Source: UBA6627 sp965248675 (lineage in GTDB: Bacteria > Chloroflexota > Dehalococcoidia > UBA2979). Taken from it: 64,000 nucleotides of DNA. How positions within the stretch are numbered: the stretch's first letter is position 1; each line of letters begins with the position of its first letter. The translations under genes and the position numbers were made by a program. The notes below the pieces were generated by a model. It saw only the letters and a list, made by a program, of their open reading frames with translations, was not told the origin of the DNA and did not search any database. The stretch is from contig CBDFJZ010000008.1 of the NCBI GenBank assembly GCA_965248675.1, positions 1,054,001-1,118,000 on the forward strand, given 5' to 3'. Positions 45,966-55,580 of the stretch are shown here, piece by piece.

Positions 45966-46430
45966 CTGCAGGTCGAGGGTGAGTACCACTTCACGATGTC
46001 CCGATCGGTGGTCTGGGCCCGCCTCCAGGACCCGGATTCGCTGTGCGAAGCGATCCCGGGTTGTGTTGAGTTCAAGCAGGTCGCGCCAGATTCGTACGAC
46101 CTGAAAGTCGAAGTGAAGATCGGACCGATCCGCGGAACGTTCGATGGCAAAGTCAGGCTGGCCGATCGTCAGCCTGAGCACGCCTACACCCTGCACGCAG
46201 AGGGTGGAGGACGCCCGGGTCGGGTCAACGGCAACGTGGCGATCAGCCTCGATGACGCAGTGCCGGGAACCGACCTCACGTACAGTGCCGAGCTGACGCT
46301 TCGTGGCCCGGTCTCAAGGGTTGCCGGGCGTTTGCTGACGACGACAGCCCGAGGCATGGCACGGCAATTCTTCGATGCGATCGAGGCGCAAGCGCAGTCT
46401 GCCATGGAGACTGCCAGCGAGACTACGTGA
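45966..46430 (+). CDS. CoxG-like SRPBCC protein
   Basis: A SRPBCC (START-fold) protein of the CoxG type, which helps mature or anchor molybdenum hydroxylases at the membrane. Family homology begins LQVEGEYHFTMSRSVVWARL, ten residues before the first ATG (45996). The only start that gives this N-terminus is CTG at 45966, 8 bases after GAGAGGGAG, so a rare CTG start is proposed. IPGCVEF and the C-terminal amphipathic helix (ARQFFDAIEAQAQSAME) are typical. It is the first gene of the CoxG-S-L-M run; the CoxS start lies 35 bp after its stop. Confidence 0.75.
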   Translation: MQVEGEYHFTMSRSVVWARLQDPDSLCEAIPGCVEFKQVAPDSYDLKVEVKIGPIRGTFDGKVRLADRQPEHAYTLHAEGGGRPGRVNGNVAISLDDAVPGTDLTYSAELTLRGPVSRVAGRLLTTTARGMARQFFDAIEAQAQSAMETASETT

Positions 46431-46465
46431 CCAGAGCGATCAACCAAAATGAACGAGGAGACATC

Positions 46466-46933
46466 ATGAGCACAGCGATCACGGTGACCGTGAACGAACG
46501 CGTTCACGAGCTGCAGGTGGAGCCACGGACGCTGCTCGTGCATCTCCTGCGAGAGACGCTCGGACTGACCGGCACGCACGTCGGTTGCGACACCAGCCAG
46601 TGCGGTGCATGCACGGTGCTGATCGATGGCGCCAGCGCGAAGTCCTGCACGCTCTTCGCGATACAGGCCGATGGGGCTGAGATCACGACCATCGAGGGCA
46701 TCGGCTCCGACGGTGCGTTGCACGCGCTGCAGGAAGCCTTCTGGGACGAGCATGGACTCCAATGCGGCTACTGCACCCCGGGAATGATCCTCTCCATGGT
46801 GGATCTACTCGATCGGAACCCTCATCCCAGCGAGGCGGAGATCCGGCGGGGACTTGATGGCAATCTCTGCCGCTGCACGGGATACGAACACATCGTGAAC
46901 GCGGTTCAGTCCGCATCGGGAGGCGCAGAGTGA
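46466..46933 (+). CDS. CoxS-like 2Fe-2S subunit of a molybdenum hydroxylase
   Basis: 155 aa from the ATG at 46466 (GAGGAG upstream). All eight cluster cysteines are present: GCDTSQCGACTVLIDG plus Cys in KSCTL, and CGYCTPGM with LCRCTGY. It relays electrons from the molybdenum site to FAD. The last codons overlap the CoxL start (GTGA). Confidence 0.92.
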   Translation: MSTAITVTVNERVHELQVEPRTLLVHLLRETLGLTGTHVGCDTSQCGACTVLIDGASAKSCTLFAIQADGAEITTIEGIGSDGALHALQEAFWDEHGLQCGYCTPGMILSMVDLLDRNPHPSEAEIRRGLDGNLCRCTGYEHIVNAVQSASGGAE

Positions 46934-49302
46934 CTATCCCAATGACACCGGGTCGGCTCGTCGGGCAGCGTGTCCGGCGCCGCGAAGACCCTGCACTAGT
47001 GCAGGGGCGCGGTACCTATGTCGATGACGTCCGGCTAGCGGGCATGCTCCACCTCGCGTTCAAGCGTAGCGATGTGGCGCACGGCCACATCCAATCGATC
47101 GACACCAGCGCCGCGGAGACGATGCCCGGCGTCGAGCTGGTGATGACTGGCGCAGAGCTGGTCGACCTCCTGACGCCGATGCCGGTGGCGACGCCATTCC
47201 CCGCGCCGGACCATCACGCGGTCACGCCGGACAAGGTCCGCTACGTCGGCGAACCCGTGGCCGTGGTTGTCGCGACCGACCGCTACCTGGCGCGCGACGC
47301 AGCTGACGCGATCGTCGTAGAGATCGAGGAGCTCCCGGCTGTCATCGACACCGAGGGGGCTATGATCGGCGAGCCGGCGATCCTCCACGAGGCGTTCGAG
47401 AACAACCTGGCGGTGCCGCTGGCGCCGGCCGGAACCGGCGTCAATCCCGAGACGCTGGAGGTCGAGGATGAGACCGCGATCGAGCAAGCGTTCGAGCGCG
47501 CCGATGTCGTCGTCTCTCAGCGGATCGTGAACCAGCGGCTGGTCCCGAACGCGATCGAACCCCGAGGCGTCATCGCCCACTATGAGCCGGGCAAGGACGA
47601 GCTCACCGCCTGGCTGACGACGCAGAACCCGCACATAGCGCGGACGCTACTGGCCGCGGTGCTCGGTCTCGGACAACACCAGGTGAGGGTGATCGCTCCA
47701 GACGTCGGGGGAGGCTTCGGCAGCAAGATCAACGTCTATGGCGAGGATTTCGTCGCCGCTGCAGTTTCGCGCGTGCTGGGCAAGCCCGTGAAGTGGATCG
47801 AAGACCGCTCCGAGGCCTTCATGACGACGATCCATGGCCGCGACATCATCGGCTACGTCGACATTGCCGCAACGAGTGAAGGCAAGGTGCTCGGACTCAA
47901 GATCCGGATGATCGCCGACATCGGCGCCTACGAGATGGTGCTGACCGCTGCGATTCCCACGCTGTCGGCGTTCATGCTGAGCGGTGTCTATGAGATCGGG
48001 GCCGTTCGCTGTGACCTGACGGAGGTGTTCACGAACAAGATGCCGACTGACGCCTACCGCGGCGCGGGTCGCCCGGAGGGCATCTTCTTCGTTGAACGTG
48101 CGATGGACCTGCTCGCGCGCGAACTCGACCTCGATCCGGCGGAGCTGCGCCGCCGCAACTTCATCCAGCCGGAACAGTTCCCGTATACCACCGCCGGTGG
48201 CATGGTCTACGACTCCGGCGAGTATGAACGCGCCCTGGACCTGGCACTCGAGAACGCGGGCTGGGAGCAGATGAAGGCCGACCGTGACGCCGCCCGCGCG
48301 GAGGGCCGCGTGGTCGGCATCGGGCTGTCGTTCTACACAGAGATCTGCGGCTTTGGCCCCTCGGCAGCGATGCCGACGGTCGGGCTCTGGGAGTACGGGA
48401 GTGTCAGTGTCGAGCGGGACGGCAAGGTGCGTGCCACGACCGGCGCGTCCTCGCACGGTCAGGGTCACGAAACGACGTTTTCGCAGCTGCTGGCCGACGA
48501 ATTCGGCGTCCCGATCGACGACATCACGATCGTGCACGGCGACACGGGGCAGGTGCGTGCCGGCACGGGCACCTTCGGCAGCCGCTCAATGGCAGTCGGT
48601 GGAACCGCGATACTGCACGCCGCCGAGAAGGTCAAAGACAAGATGCGCCGCTTCGGCGCGCAGATGATGGAGCTGCCACCCGACGACCTCGAGTTTCGCG
48701 CCGGCATGATCGGTCCGCGTGGCGCCGAGGACACCGGCGTGTCGTTCGCTGAGGTGGCGGCGTTTGCCTACATCCCGCTTCCGCTGCCGCCCGACACGGA
48801 GCCCGGGCTGAGCGAGGAGGCCTTCTGGGAGCCCGAGGGCTTCACGTGGCCGTTCGGCTGTTACATCTCTCAGGTCGAGCTCGACCGCGACACAGGCGAA
48901 CTGGAGTTGCAGCGCTTCATCGGCGTCGACGATTGCGGCAACATCATCAACCCGCTGATCGTGACCGGACAGATCCACGGAGGTATTGCCCAGGGCGTAG
49001 GCCAGGCCTTGATCGAAGAGGCCGTCTACGACACCGATGGTCAGCTGGTGACCGCCTCATTCATGGACTATGCGATGCCGCGGGCGCGCGACTTCCCTCG
49101 GTTCGAGCTGGACCACACGATCACGCCTTCGCCGCTCAACCCGATGGGCGTCAAGGGCGTGGGGGAGGCAGGGACCATCGGTTCGACCCCATGCATCGTC
49201 AACGCCGTGGTCGACGCCCTCGGCGAGTTCGGCGTGACGCACATCGACATGATGCTGCGCCCGGAGAAGCTCTGGCGCGTGATCAACGGAGGTGACGCAT
49301 GA
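46930..49302 (+). CDS. CoxL-like molybdenum hydroxylase large subunit (form II type)
   Basis: 790 aa, start GTG overlapping the CoxS stop. Molybdopterin-binding motifs are visible: GGGFGSK, SSHGQGHETTFSQLL and the catalytic Glu in VKGVGEAGTIG. The active-site loop reads DAYRGAGRPEG, the form II pattern, and lacks the AYxCSFR of true CO dehydrogenase. The substrate is therefore unlikely to be CO and may be an aromatic or N-heterocyclic compound. The four-gene order G-S-L-M and overlaps show one transcript. Confidence 0.92.
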   Translation: MTIPMTPGRLVGQRVRRREDPALVQGRGTYVDDVRLAGMLHLAFKRSDVAHGHIQSIDTSAAETMPGVELVMTGAELVDLLTPMPVATPFPAPDHHAVTPDKVRYVGEPVAVVVATDRYLARDAADAIVVEIEELPAVIDTEGAMIGEPAILHEAFENNLAVPLAPAGTGVNPETLEVEDETAIEQAFERADVVVSQRIVNQRLVPNAIEPRGVIAHYEPGKDELTAWLTTQNPHIARTLLAAVLGLGQHQVRVIAPDVGGGFGSKINVYGEDFVAAAVSRVLGKPVKWIEDRSEAFMTTIHGRDIIGYVDIAATSEGKVLGLKIRMIADIGAYEMVLTAAIPTLSAFMLSGVYEIGAVRCDLTEVFTNKMPTDAYRGAGRPEGIFFVERAMDLLARELDLDPAELRRRNFIQPEQFPYTTAGGMVYDSGEYERALDLALENAGWEQMKADRDAARAEGRVVGIGLSFYTEICGFGPSAAMPTVGLWEYGSVSVERDGKVRATTGASSHGQGHETTFSQLLADEFGVPIDDITIVHGDTGQVRAGTGTFGSRSMAVGGTAILHAAEKVKDKMRRFGAQMMELPPDDLEFRAGMIGPRGAEDTGVSFAEVAAFAYIPLPLPPDTEPGLSEEAFWEPEGFTWPFGCYISQVELDRDTGELELQRFIGVDDCGNIINPLIVTGQIHGGIAQGVGQALIEEAVYDTDGQLVTASFMDYAMPRARDFPRFELDHTITPSPLNPMGVKGVGEAGTIGSTPCIVNAVVDALGEFGVTHIDMMLRPEKLWRVINGGDA

Positions 49303-50153
49303 TTCCGGTCGCGTTCGAATACCAGCGCGCCGGCACCGTCGAAGAGGCGCTGGCGCTGAAGCAGCAGGCAAATGGTGACGCTCGATTCGTGGCGGGTGGG
49401 CATAGCCTGATCCCGCTGATGAAGCTCCGCTTGATTGAGCCGACGCTGCTGATCGACGTCAGCCGCATCCCGGGGCTGAGCGCCGTGGAGGCAGCCGGCG
49501 ACCGCATCTCGATCGGCGCACTGACGACGCACGCCGACCTCGAGGTGGATCCAGTGCTGTTGGCTAGCGCTCCGATCGTCGCTGAGGCGGCCGGCGAGAT
49601 CGGCGATCAGCAAGTGCGTAATCGTGGCACGATCGGTGGCAGCCTGGCGCACGCCGATCCCGCGTCGGACCTACCCGCCGTGATGGTGGCCCTCGACGCG
49701 ACGATCCATGCCACCGGCAGCGGCGGAGAGCGCACGATCGCGGCGGAGGAGTTCTTCCGCGGGCTCTTCGACGTCGACCTCGCTGATGACGAGATGATCA
49801 CCTCGGTCAACTTCGATGCCACGTCGACAGCGGCGTACGCGAAGCTGCGTCACCGCGCATCGCACTTCGCGATCGTCGGTGTCGCTGCCTCGCTCGAAGT
49901 CGAGGATGGCACCTGCACCTCGGCGCGGGTCGCCGTCACCGGTGCCTCGACACATGCGCAACGGCTCAGCGCCGTCGAGGAAGCGCTGGTCGGTGTGGAA
50001 CTCGACGAGACCACGATCGCGGCCGCCGCCGAACTTGCGCCGGAGTCGCTGATCGATGTCAACGTGGACCTGGTCGGTTCTGAGGAGTACCGACGTGCCA
50101 TGACGGCGGTGTTCGCAAGGCGTGCGATCAGCGCCGCCGCCAGTCGCTCTTAG
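49299..50153 (+). CDS. CoxM-like FAD-binding subunit
   Basis: 284 aa, start inside the CoxL stop (ATGA). FAD motifs ARFVAGGHSLIPLMKLR and TIGGSLAHADPASDLPA are intact, and the C-terminal domain begins near ISSVNF-like DEMITSVNFD. It takes electrons from the 2Fe-2S clusters. Last gene of the operon; no terminator is obvious. Confidence 0.92.
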   Translation: MIPVAFEYQRAGTVEEALALKQQANGDARFVAGGHSLIPLMKLRLIEPTLLIDVSRIPGLSAVEAAGDRISIGALTTHADLEVDPVLLASAPIVAEAAGEIGDQQVRNRGTIGGSLAHADPASDLPAVMVALDATIHATGSGGERTIAAEEFFRGLFDVDLADDEMITSVNFDATSTAAYAKLRHRASHFAIVGVAASLEVEDGTCTSARVAVTGASTHAQRLSAVEEALVGVELDETTIAAAAELAPESLIDVNVDLVGSEEYRRAMTAVFARRAISAAASRS

Positions 50154-50396
50154 CGGAGAGAGACGCCTCATCTCTCGCTGGTACGAAGCCGGCCAGCCGT
50201 CGGCCGACAGGACCGTCGGAGGGATCGCTTTCGGTAACGCCAGGCCCGCAATATGAGAAAGGCCCGTAGGGATAGCTCAGAGGCCCAAAGCTGCCAACAT
50301 CTTGCCAGGAAAGCAGACCCAGCAATTCCGGTAGGGCGACGATCGTGTCCAGCCTCCATACTCGGGCCGTCCGTTCCTTGACCGTCGCGCGACCGT

Positions 50397-51522
50397 TGTC
50401 CCGCCACATTATTCGAGTGCGGCCGGTTTGACGGTCTGACGGCTGCGGTCGAGCCTTCCGCTGGGGCGGGAGGCCGAAATGCTGATCTACCTGCAGCTCG
50501 TGTTGTGGACGTTACGCCGAGCGGCTCTCGCGCGTGGGGATCTACTGCTCGAGAACCTCGCGCTTCGCCAGCAGCTGGCGATGTACGAGCGGCACCCGAC
50601 GATCCGCGATGGCGACCGCGCCTTCTGGAGCCTCCTCGCGGGCCGGTGGCCAAACTGGCGCAGAGCGGTTGTTGTCGTGAGCCCCGAGACGGTCGTGCGC
50701 TGGCACCGCGCTGGCTGGCGTCGCTATTGGCGCTGGAAGAGCAGGGGCCGGCGGGCCGGTCGTCCTCGGATCCCCGAGGAGGCGCGTGAGCTGATCGCCC
50801 AGATGTCGCAGGAGAACCGCTGCTGGGGTGCGCGTCGAATCCAGGGTGAGCTACGCGCCCTCGGCTACGAGGTGAGCGCCGAGACGGTGCGCCGCTACCG
50901 ACTCCAGGCGCTGCGCCGTCCGCCGTCGCAGCGCTGGCAGACCTTCCTTGCCAATCACCGCAAGGAGATCTGGGCCACCGACTTCTTCACGGTCCCGACC
51001 GTGCTGTTCCAGACCCTCTATGTGCTGTTCTTCGTCTCGCACGACCGCCGCCGCATCGAGCACATCAACGTGACGGCGCATCCGACGGCTGCGTGGGTGT
51101 GGCGCCAGGTGATCGAGGCGACGCCATGGGGCAGCCGGCCGCGTTTCCTCATTCGAGACCGCGACCGCTCCTACGGCGGCGACCTCATCGCGAAGGCGAG
51201 CGGCATCGGCATCGAGACGGTGCTGACGCCGATCCGGGCACCGCAGGCGAACGGGATCGCAGAGCGCCTGATCGGGACGCTGCGCCGCGACTGCACCAAC
51301 CACATCATCCCACTGAGCGAGCGCCACCTCCGCAGGGTCCTGCTCGAGTACGTCGCCTACTACAATGCGACGCGGCCGCATCAGACGCTTGGGCAGGAGA
51401 CGCCAGAAGGTCCGCGGGAGGTGCGGCTCGCCGGGATGGTGCGCGGAGAGGAGGTGCTGGGCGGGCTCCACCACCGCTACGAACGAGTCGCTGCCTAGCG
51501 TTCCGAGTTTTGTGGCAGGACA
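50397..51522 (+). mobile_element. IS-C, complete
   Basis: Ends TGTCCCGCCACATTATTCGA and complement of TGTCCTGCCACAAAACTCGG, imperfect inverted repeats starting TGT as in IS481/IS3-like elements. It is inserted into an ATPase gene; no target duplication is seen and the gene's 3' part is missing. Confidence 0.85.
50479..51498 (+). CDS. IS-C transposase, intact
   Basis: 339 aa, ATG with GGGAGG upstream. N-terminal binding part LLLENLALRQQLAMYERHP and VSPETVVRWHRAGWRRYWRW, HTH-like GARRIQGELRALGYEVSAET, then the rve DDE domain: WATDFFTVPTVLFQTLYVLF (D), LIRDRDRSYGGDL (D) and ANGIAERLIGTLRRDC (E). Ends LGGLHHRYERVAA. It is the only clearly complete transposase in the window and the template for reading the damaged IS-A and IS-B enzymes. 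Confidence 0.9.
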   Translation: MLIYLQLVLWTLRRAALARGDLLLENLALRQQLAMYERHPTIRDGDRAFWSLLAGRWPNWRRAVVVVSPETVVRWHRAGWRRYWRWKSRGRRAGRPRIPEEARELIAQMSQENRCWGARRIQGELRALGYEVSAETVRRYRLQALRRPPSQRWQTFLANHRKEIWATDFFTVPTVLFQTLYVLFFVSHDRRRIEHINVTAHPTAAWVWRQVIEATPWGSRPRFLIRDRDRSYGGDLIAKASGIGIETVLTPIRAPQANGIAERLIGTLRRDCTNHIIPLSERHLRRVLLEYVAYYNATRPHQTLGQETPEGPREVRLAGMVRGEEVLGGLHHRYERVAA

Positions 51523-51950
51523 GGGGCCGAGCCAAGGACGACCACGTGGAGCGGCAGGTTCCGGGCGCGGTCCGCATCCCAGAGCCCCTTGATGGTGTCG
51601 GACCAGTCCGGAATCTTCTGGATCTCGTCGAATACGAGCACGAAGCCCTGTTGGGATTCTCTCGCCCCGCGCCGGGCGTCCTCCCAGGTGCGAACGAGCC
51701 ACCCTCTGTCGCGCTCCTCGGTGAGTGGGGCGGTGTCCTCCAGGGATGTGACGACGGAGATGCCCGGAGTCGATGGCGCCGGCTCGTCGACCGCGAGATA
51801 CTGGCTCGGCCGATCGGTTCGGGCGAGAGCCTGGTGCACCATCGTGGTCTTGCCGGTCTGGCGAGGTCCGAAGATGGCGATGAGTCGGCTCGGAGACTCC
51901 GAGAGCCGCGAGGTCAGCGTTGCGACGCTCGAGCGCTCGAAGGGGTCCAT
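51523..51950 (-). pseudogene. AAA_14/DUF4143-type ATPase, truncated by IS-C
   Basis: N-terminal ~143 residues: IAIFGPRQTGKTTMVHQAL (Walker A), LAVDEPAPS, VLVFDEIQKIPDWSDTIKGL (Walker B) and LHVVVLGSAP. The C-terminal DUF4143 domain is gone. ATG at 51950. Such proteins are common and of unclear role. An upstream fragment on the same strand ends 14 bp before it. Confidence 0.8.
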
Positions 51951-51959
51951 GGGGCCACG

Positions 51960-51975
51960 TTACTCTATTGAGTAA
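51960..51975. promoter_or_regulatory. Inverted repeat upstream of the ATPase
   Basis: TTACTC-TATT-GAGTAA, a perfect 6-bp dyad 9 bp upstream of the ATG in an unusually AT-rich stretch. Possible operator or -10 overlap. Confidence 0.35.
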
Positions 51976-52060
51976 AATAACTCAATGAGCGATCTAGCTC
52001 ATCCAAACTCCCCTGCCGGATCTCGAACTCAATGGTACTGGCTATGACGCGCCAGGACGC
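51965..52060 (-). pseudogene. C-terminal scrap of an unknown gene
   Basis: 31 codons ending IASTIEFEIRQGSLDELDRS, SYFTQ and stop, cut by the IS-A copy 4 left end. Same strand as the ATPase, so probably its former operon partner. Confidence 0.35.
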
Positions 52061-53180
52061 CGTGGGACGGCAAAACCTCATGCGGCCCACCGATACTGAT
52101 GATGCAAACCTCCTAGCAGCGGCTTGCTGTCGACTCGCTGGCTCGGCATCCGCTGCACCGGCTTGCGTCCCTCCGGAGCGTCGAGCGCCAATGACCGATG
52201 CGGCCGCATCGCGTTGTAGTGCTGGACGTACTGACCAAGCACCCGCCTCCGATGCCGTTCGTTGACGGCGATGACGTGATCGAGGCACTCGCGCCGGAGC
52301 GTCCCGATCACCCGCTCGGCGATGGCGTTGGCGTTCGGCGCGCGCAGCGGAGTGAGAATCGTCTCGATCCCGATCCGTCGAGCGCGTGCGATGAAGTCTC
52401 CGCCATCGCTACGGTCGCGGTCTCGGATCAGGAACCCTGGCTGCTGACCCCAGGCGGTCGCCTCGATCATCTGCCTCCAGATCCAGGGCGCGATCGGGTG
52501 CTCCGTGACGTTCCAGTGCCGGATGCGGCGCCGGTCGTGGTCGATCACGATGAGCACGTAGCGCGTGCGGAAGGCGAGCGTCTGGACCGTGAACAGATCG
52601 GCGGCCCAGATGCTGGACGCGTGGTTGCGGAGAAACGTGCGCCACGACTGGCTCGGGGGTCGCCGCAGCGCTTGCCGGCGGTAGCGACTCACGGTGCGGG
52701 CGCTGACCTCGAAGCCAAGGGCACGCAGCTCGCCGACGATGCGGACGGCGCCCCACCGCGGATGCTCAGTGGCGCTGCGCAGGATCAGCCGCTGCCACGC
52801 GGCGGGAATGTGGGGTCGCCCAGGTCCGCGACGACTCTTCCAGCGCCAGTAGACGCGCCAAGCAGAACGCTGCCAGCGCACCACCGTGTCCGGCTCGACC
52901 ATCACGAGCGTGCCTCGCCAGCCGGACCAACCACGTGCCAGCAGTGACCAGAGTCGGCGGTCGTGGCGACGGAGCCGCGGTCGACGACGGCCCCGGCTGC
53001 AGACGGCGAGCTGATGCCGCAGCGCTCAGTGCTCGAGGACGAGATCGCGGCGGGCGCGGACCGAAGCGAAGAGTGCTGCGACAAGCAGACGGAGGTAGAG
53101 CACAGACGAGCCTCTCGTGGCTCGCCGATACTCTGCTATCTCAGGACAGACCTGCACGGATCAAGTTTTGCCGTCCCACG
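52061..53180 (-). mobile_element. IS-A copy 4, full length
   Basis: Ends CGTGGGACGGCAAAACCT and complement of CGTGGGACGGCAAAACTT. Its right end cuts an IS3 OrfB gene. Confidence 0.88.
52078..53103 (-). pseudogene. IS-A transposase with TGA but no frameshift (copy 4)
   Basis: The only full IS-A copy in which the catalytic frame is continuous from MMVEPDTVVRWQRSAWRVYW through GPGRPHIPAAW to the C-terminus (ORF 52078-52905, 275 aa). Upstream a TGA at 53026-53028 replaces the Leu of HLALRH, so the full start at 53103 is blocked. A 275-aa product from GTG 52905 is conceivable but lacks part of the binding domain. Confidence 0.78.
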
Positions 53181-53655
53181 GGTCGGCCATCGCCCAGCCG
53201 ACCACCCGACGGCTGGCGAGATCGATCACCGTAGCCAGGTACAACCAGCCCTCCCAGGTGCGGACGTAAGAGATGTCGCCGCACCACGCCTGATTGAGCT
53301 CGAGCGCGGCCGCAGCGAAGTGCCGCTGCAGCAGGTCCACGGCCGCGGTCCCGGCCTGCGTGCCGTGCTGGCGCATTAGGCGGGCCACCCGCCGTGTGCC
53401 GACGCAGACGCCGTCGCGGCGCAGCTGGGCGAGCACCCGCGGCGCCCCGTAGGTGCCGCGGGAGTCATGGTGGATGCGCTCGATCCGCTGCCCGAGCACC
53501 TCATCCGCGCGGACGCGGGCCGACGGCGCGTGCCTGGACCACTGGTAGTAGGCGGCGCGGGAGGCCTCGAGCAGAGCGCACGCCTTGCCGACGTTGCGCT
53601 GCCCGGCCTGCTCCGCCTCGACGAACCAGCACCACCAGCATGATCATTCGCGCAT
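53181..53655 (-). pseudogene. IS3-family OrfB transposase fragment
   Basis: Reads QAGQRNVGKACALLEASRAAY, YQWSRHAPSARV, IHHDSRGTYGAPRVLAQLRR and AWCGDISYVRTWEGWLYLAT, then VIDLASRRVVGWAMAD. The first catalytic Asp (GDISY) and VIDLASR are present; the rest is removed by IS-A copy 4 at 53180. Confidence 0.8.
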
Positions 53656-53689
53656 CAGAGTGAACTGTGACCTACGGGAGATCGAGAGG

Positions 53690-53845
53690 CGGCTGAAGTC
53701 CGAAGAGCACCCAGCCGGGCCGGGTGGAGACCGCCGGCGTGTGCACGGCCTCTTCCCCACGGCGGAGCGCGCCGTACGCGCCTTCGCGGGCGTGGCGCGA
53801 TACGCGCAGTTCCGCCGCGACGGCGGCGACGCGAGCGGCTGGTAG
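53690..53845 (+). pseudogene. Acyl-CoA synthetase (ADP-forming type) C-terminal scrap
   Basis: ERRLKSEEHPAGPGG...LFPTAERAVRAFAGVARYAQF then RR and a short tail. FPTxERAVRA.A...RYA is the end of the CoA-ligase alpha domain in acetate-CoA ligase family proteins. No upstream part. Confidence 0.45.
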
Positions 53846-53848
53846 GGG

Positions 53849-54148
53849 CTACGCCAGCCTGGGGGGCGGCGACCCCACGCCCACGAAGGTCGCCTGCTCA
53901 CGCCCGCGCTCAGCGTCTACCGCGCGCACCTGCACCGCCGTCTCGACGCCCGACTCAAACCGCAGCGTGAGCGGCCCGGGGCTGACCGCGCCAGGTGGCT
54001 CGATCAGCGAGAGGAAGCCGCGCCAGCGCTGCTCTCCGCTCGCCTCGTCGGCCCACTGCGAGAAGAAGCAGGTCGCGCTCGCGATCGCGCGACCGTCGCC
54101 GTCGAGGACCTCGACCGGCTCTCGTCGCTGCGGACCGCGCGATGTCAC
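53849..54148 (-). CDS. Hypothetical 99-aa protein
   Basis: GTG start with GGAGG six bases upstream. EPVEVLDGDGRAIASATCFF, WRGFLSLIEPPGAVSPGPLT and VGVGSPPPRLA suggest a small beta-sandwich. No family recognised. Appears intact though its surroundings are mosaic. Confidence 0.5.
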   Translation of the reverse strand: MTSRGPQRREPVEVLDGDGRAIASATCFFSQWADEASGEQRWRGFLSLIEPPGAVSPGPLTLRFESGVETAVQVRAVDAERGREQATFVGVGSPPPRLA

Positions 54149-54485
54149 ATCGTTCCTCCGCTCCGGGCGGATTATCGAGGATCGCGCGACCTGGCGGCTC
54201 GTGCGACCCGCCGCGCCTCCCGCAGCGGCGCAGGCGTGCGTGCGCGGCCGCTGAGCCGTATAGCACCAGGGCGGCGGCCGTCTCCGGTCGGTGCGCCAGG
54301 CCGCATGCGCCGCGAGCGGTCCCGCGCGGCTGCGAGTTCGCACCCAGTAGCCGACGATCTCACCGCCGAGCCGCAGCGGGCTCCGGCTTCCTCGCTCCTC
54401 GGCCGGCCACTCCCCTTCGGCTAGCAGCGGCCGGTGCGTCACGCCGGCGGCCGACAGGTCGAGCGCCGCGCCGAGATGCCTGGCG
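54149..54485. other. Protein-like but unassigned stretch
   Basis: On the minus strand one frame reads THRPLLAEGEWPAEERGSRS and LRLGGEIVGYWVRTRSRAG, then breaks. Perhaps a regulator fragment; no family match. Confidence 0.3.
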
Positions 54486-54794
54486 ATGGATCGAGGGAAA
54501 TACGACACGATTGCGCGGCTCGCCGTCACTTGGCCGGGCGACGGGATAGAGATCTTCCAGACGGGGCAGGGCAACGCCGGGCCTGTGCCGTTCGACAGCC
54601 TGTCGGAAGGGCTGAAGGCGCTGGCCATCAAGGAAATCTCGTTCGCTGCCTCCGACCTCCCAGCAGTGACAGACCAGCCGGAGGACGCCGTACCGACCAC
54701 CGCGGTGTTCGAGAAGCTGGTCCCGACCGTACGAGAGCAACGCGTGTCGAGGCAGTTCATCATCGCCAGCCACGACGCGAACGTCGTGGTGTCC
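54486..54794 (+). pseudogene. AAA-family ATPase C-terminal fragment
   Basis: Reads PFDSLSEGLKALAIKEISF, PAVTDQPEDAVPTTAVFEKL (Walker B), VPTVREQRVSRQFIIASHDA and NVVVS. DQPED and the ASHDANVVV switch are typical of SMC/RecF-like ATPases of the TrlF/DNA-repair group. Walker A part missing upstream; 3' end removed by IS-A at 54795. Confidence 0.65.
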
Positions 54795-55580
54795 CGTGGG
54801 GCGGCAAAACCTCATGCGGCCCACCGATACTCATGATGCAAGCCTCCTGGCACCGGCTTGCTGTCGACTCGCTGGCTCGGCATCCGCTGCAGCGGCTTGC
54901 GTCGCTCCGGAGAGTCGAGCGCCAATGACCGATGCGGCCGCATCGCGTTGTAGTGCTGGACGTACTCACCAAGCACCCGCCTCCGCTGCCGTTCGTTGAC
55001 GGCGATGACGTGATCGAGGCACTCGCGGCGGAGCGTCCCGATCACCCGCTCGGCGATGGCGTTGGCGTTCGGCGCGCGCAGCGGAGTCAGAATCGTCTCG
55101 ATCCCGATCCGTCGAGCGCGTGCGATGAAGTCCCCGCCATCGCTACGGTCGCGGTCTCGGATCAGGAACCCTGGCTGCTGACCCCAGGCGGTCGCCTCGA
55201 TCATCTGCCTCCAGATCCAGGGCGTGATCGGGTGCTCCGTGACGTTCCAGTGCCGGATGCGGCGCCGGCCGTGGTCGATCACGACGAACACGGAGCGCGT
55301 GCGGAAGGTGAGGGTCTGCACCGTGCACCGGTCAGCAGCCCAGATGCTGGACGCGTGGTTGCGCAGAAACGTGCGCCACGACTGACGCGGCGGTCGCCGG
55401 AGCGCCTGCTGACGGTAGCGGCTCACGGTGCGAGCGCTGACGTCGAAGCCAAGCGCACGCAGCTCACCGACGATGCGCACGGCGCCCCACCGCGGGTTCT
55501 CGGTCGCCATGCGCACGATCAGCTGTCGCAGCTCTGCGGGAATCCGGGGTCGTCCGGAGCGGCGACGACTCTTCCAGCGC
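54795..55580 (-). mobile_element. IS-A fragment with left end (copy 5)
   Basis: Left repeat CGTGGGGCGGCAAAACC, catalytic region complete. The 5' part of the transposase is replaced at about 55580 by phage-like sequence. Confidence 0.82.
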
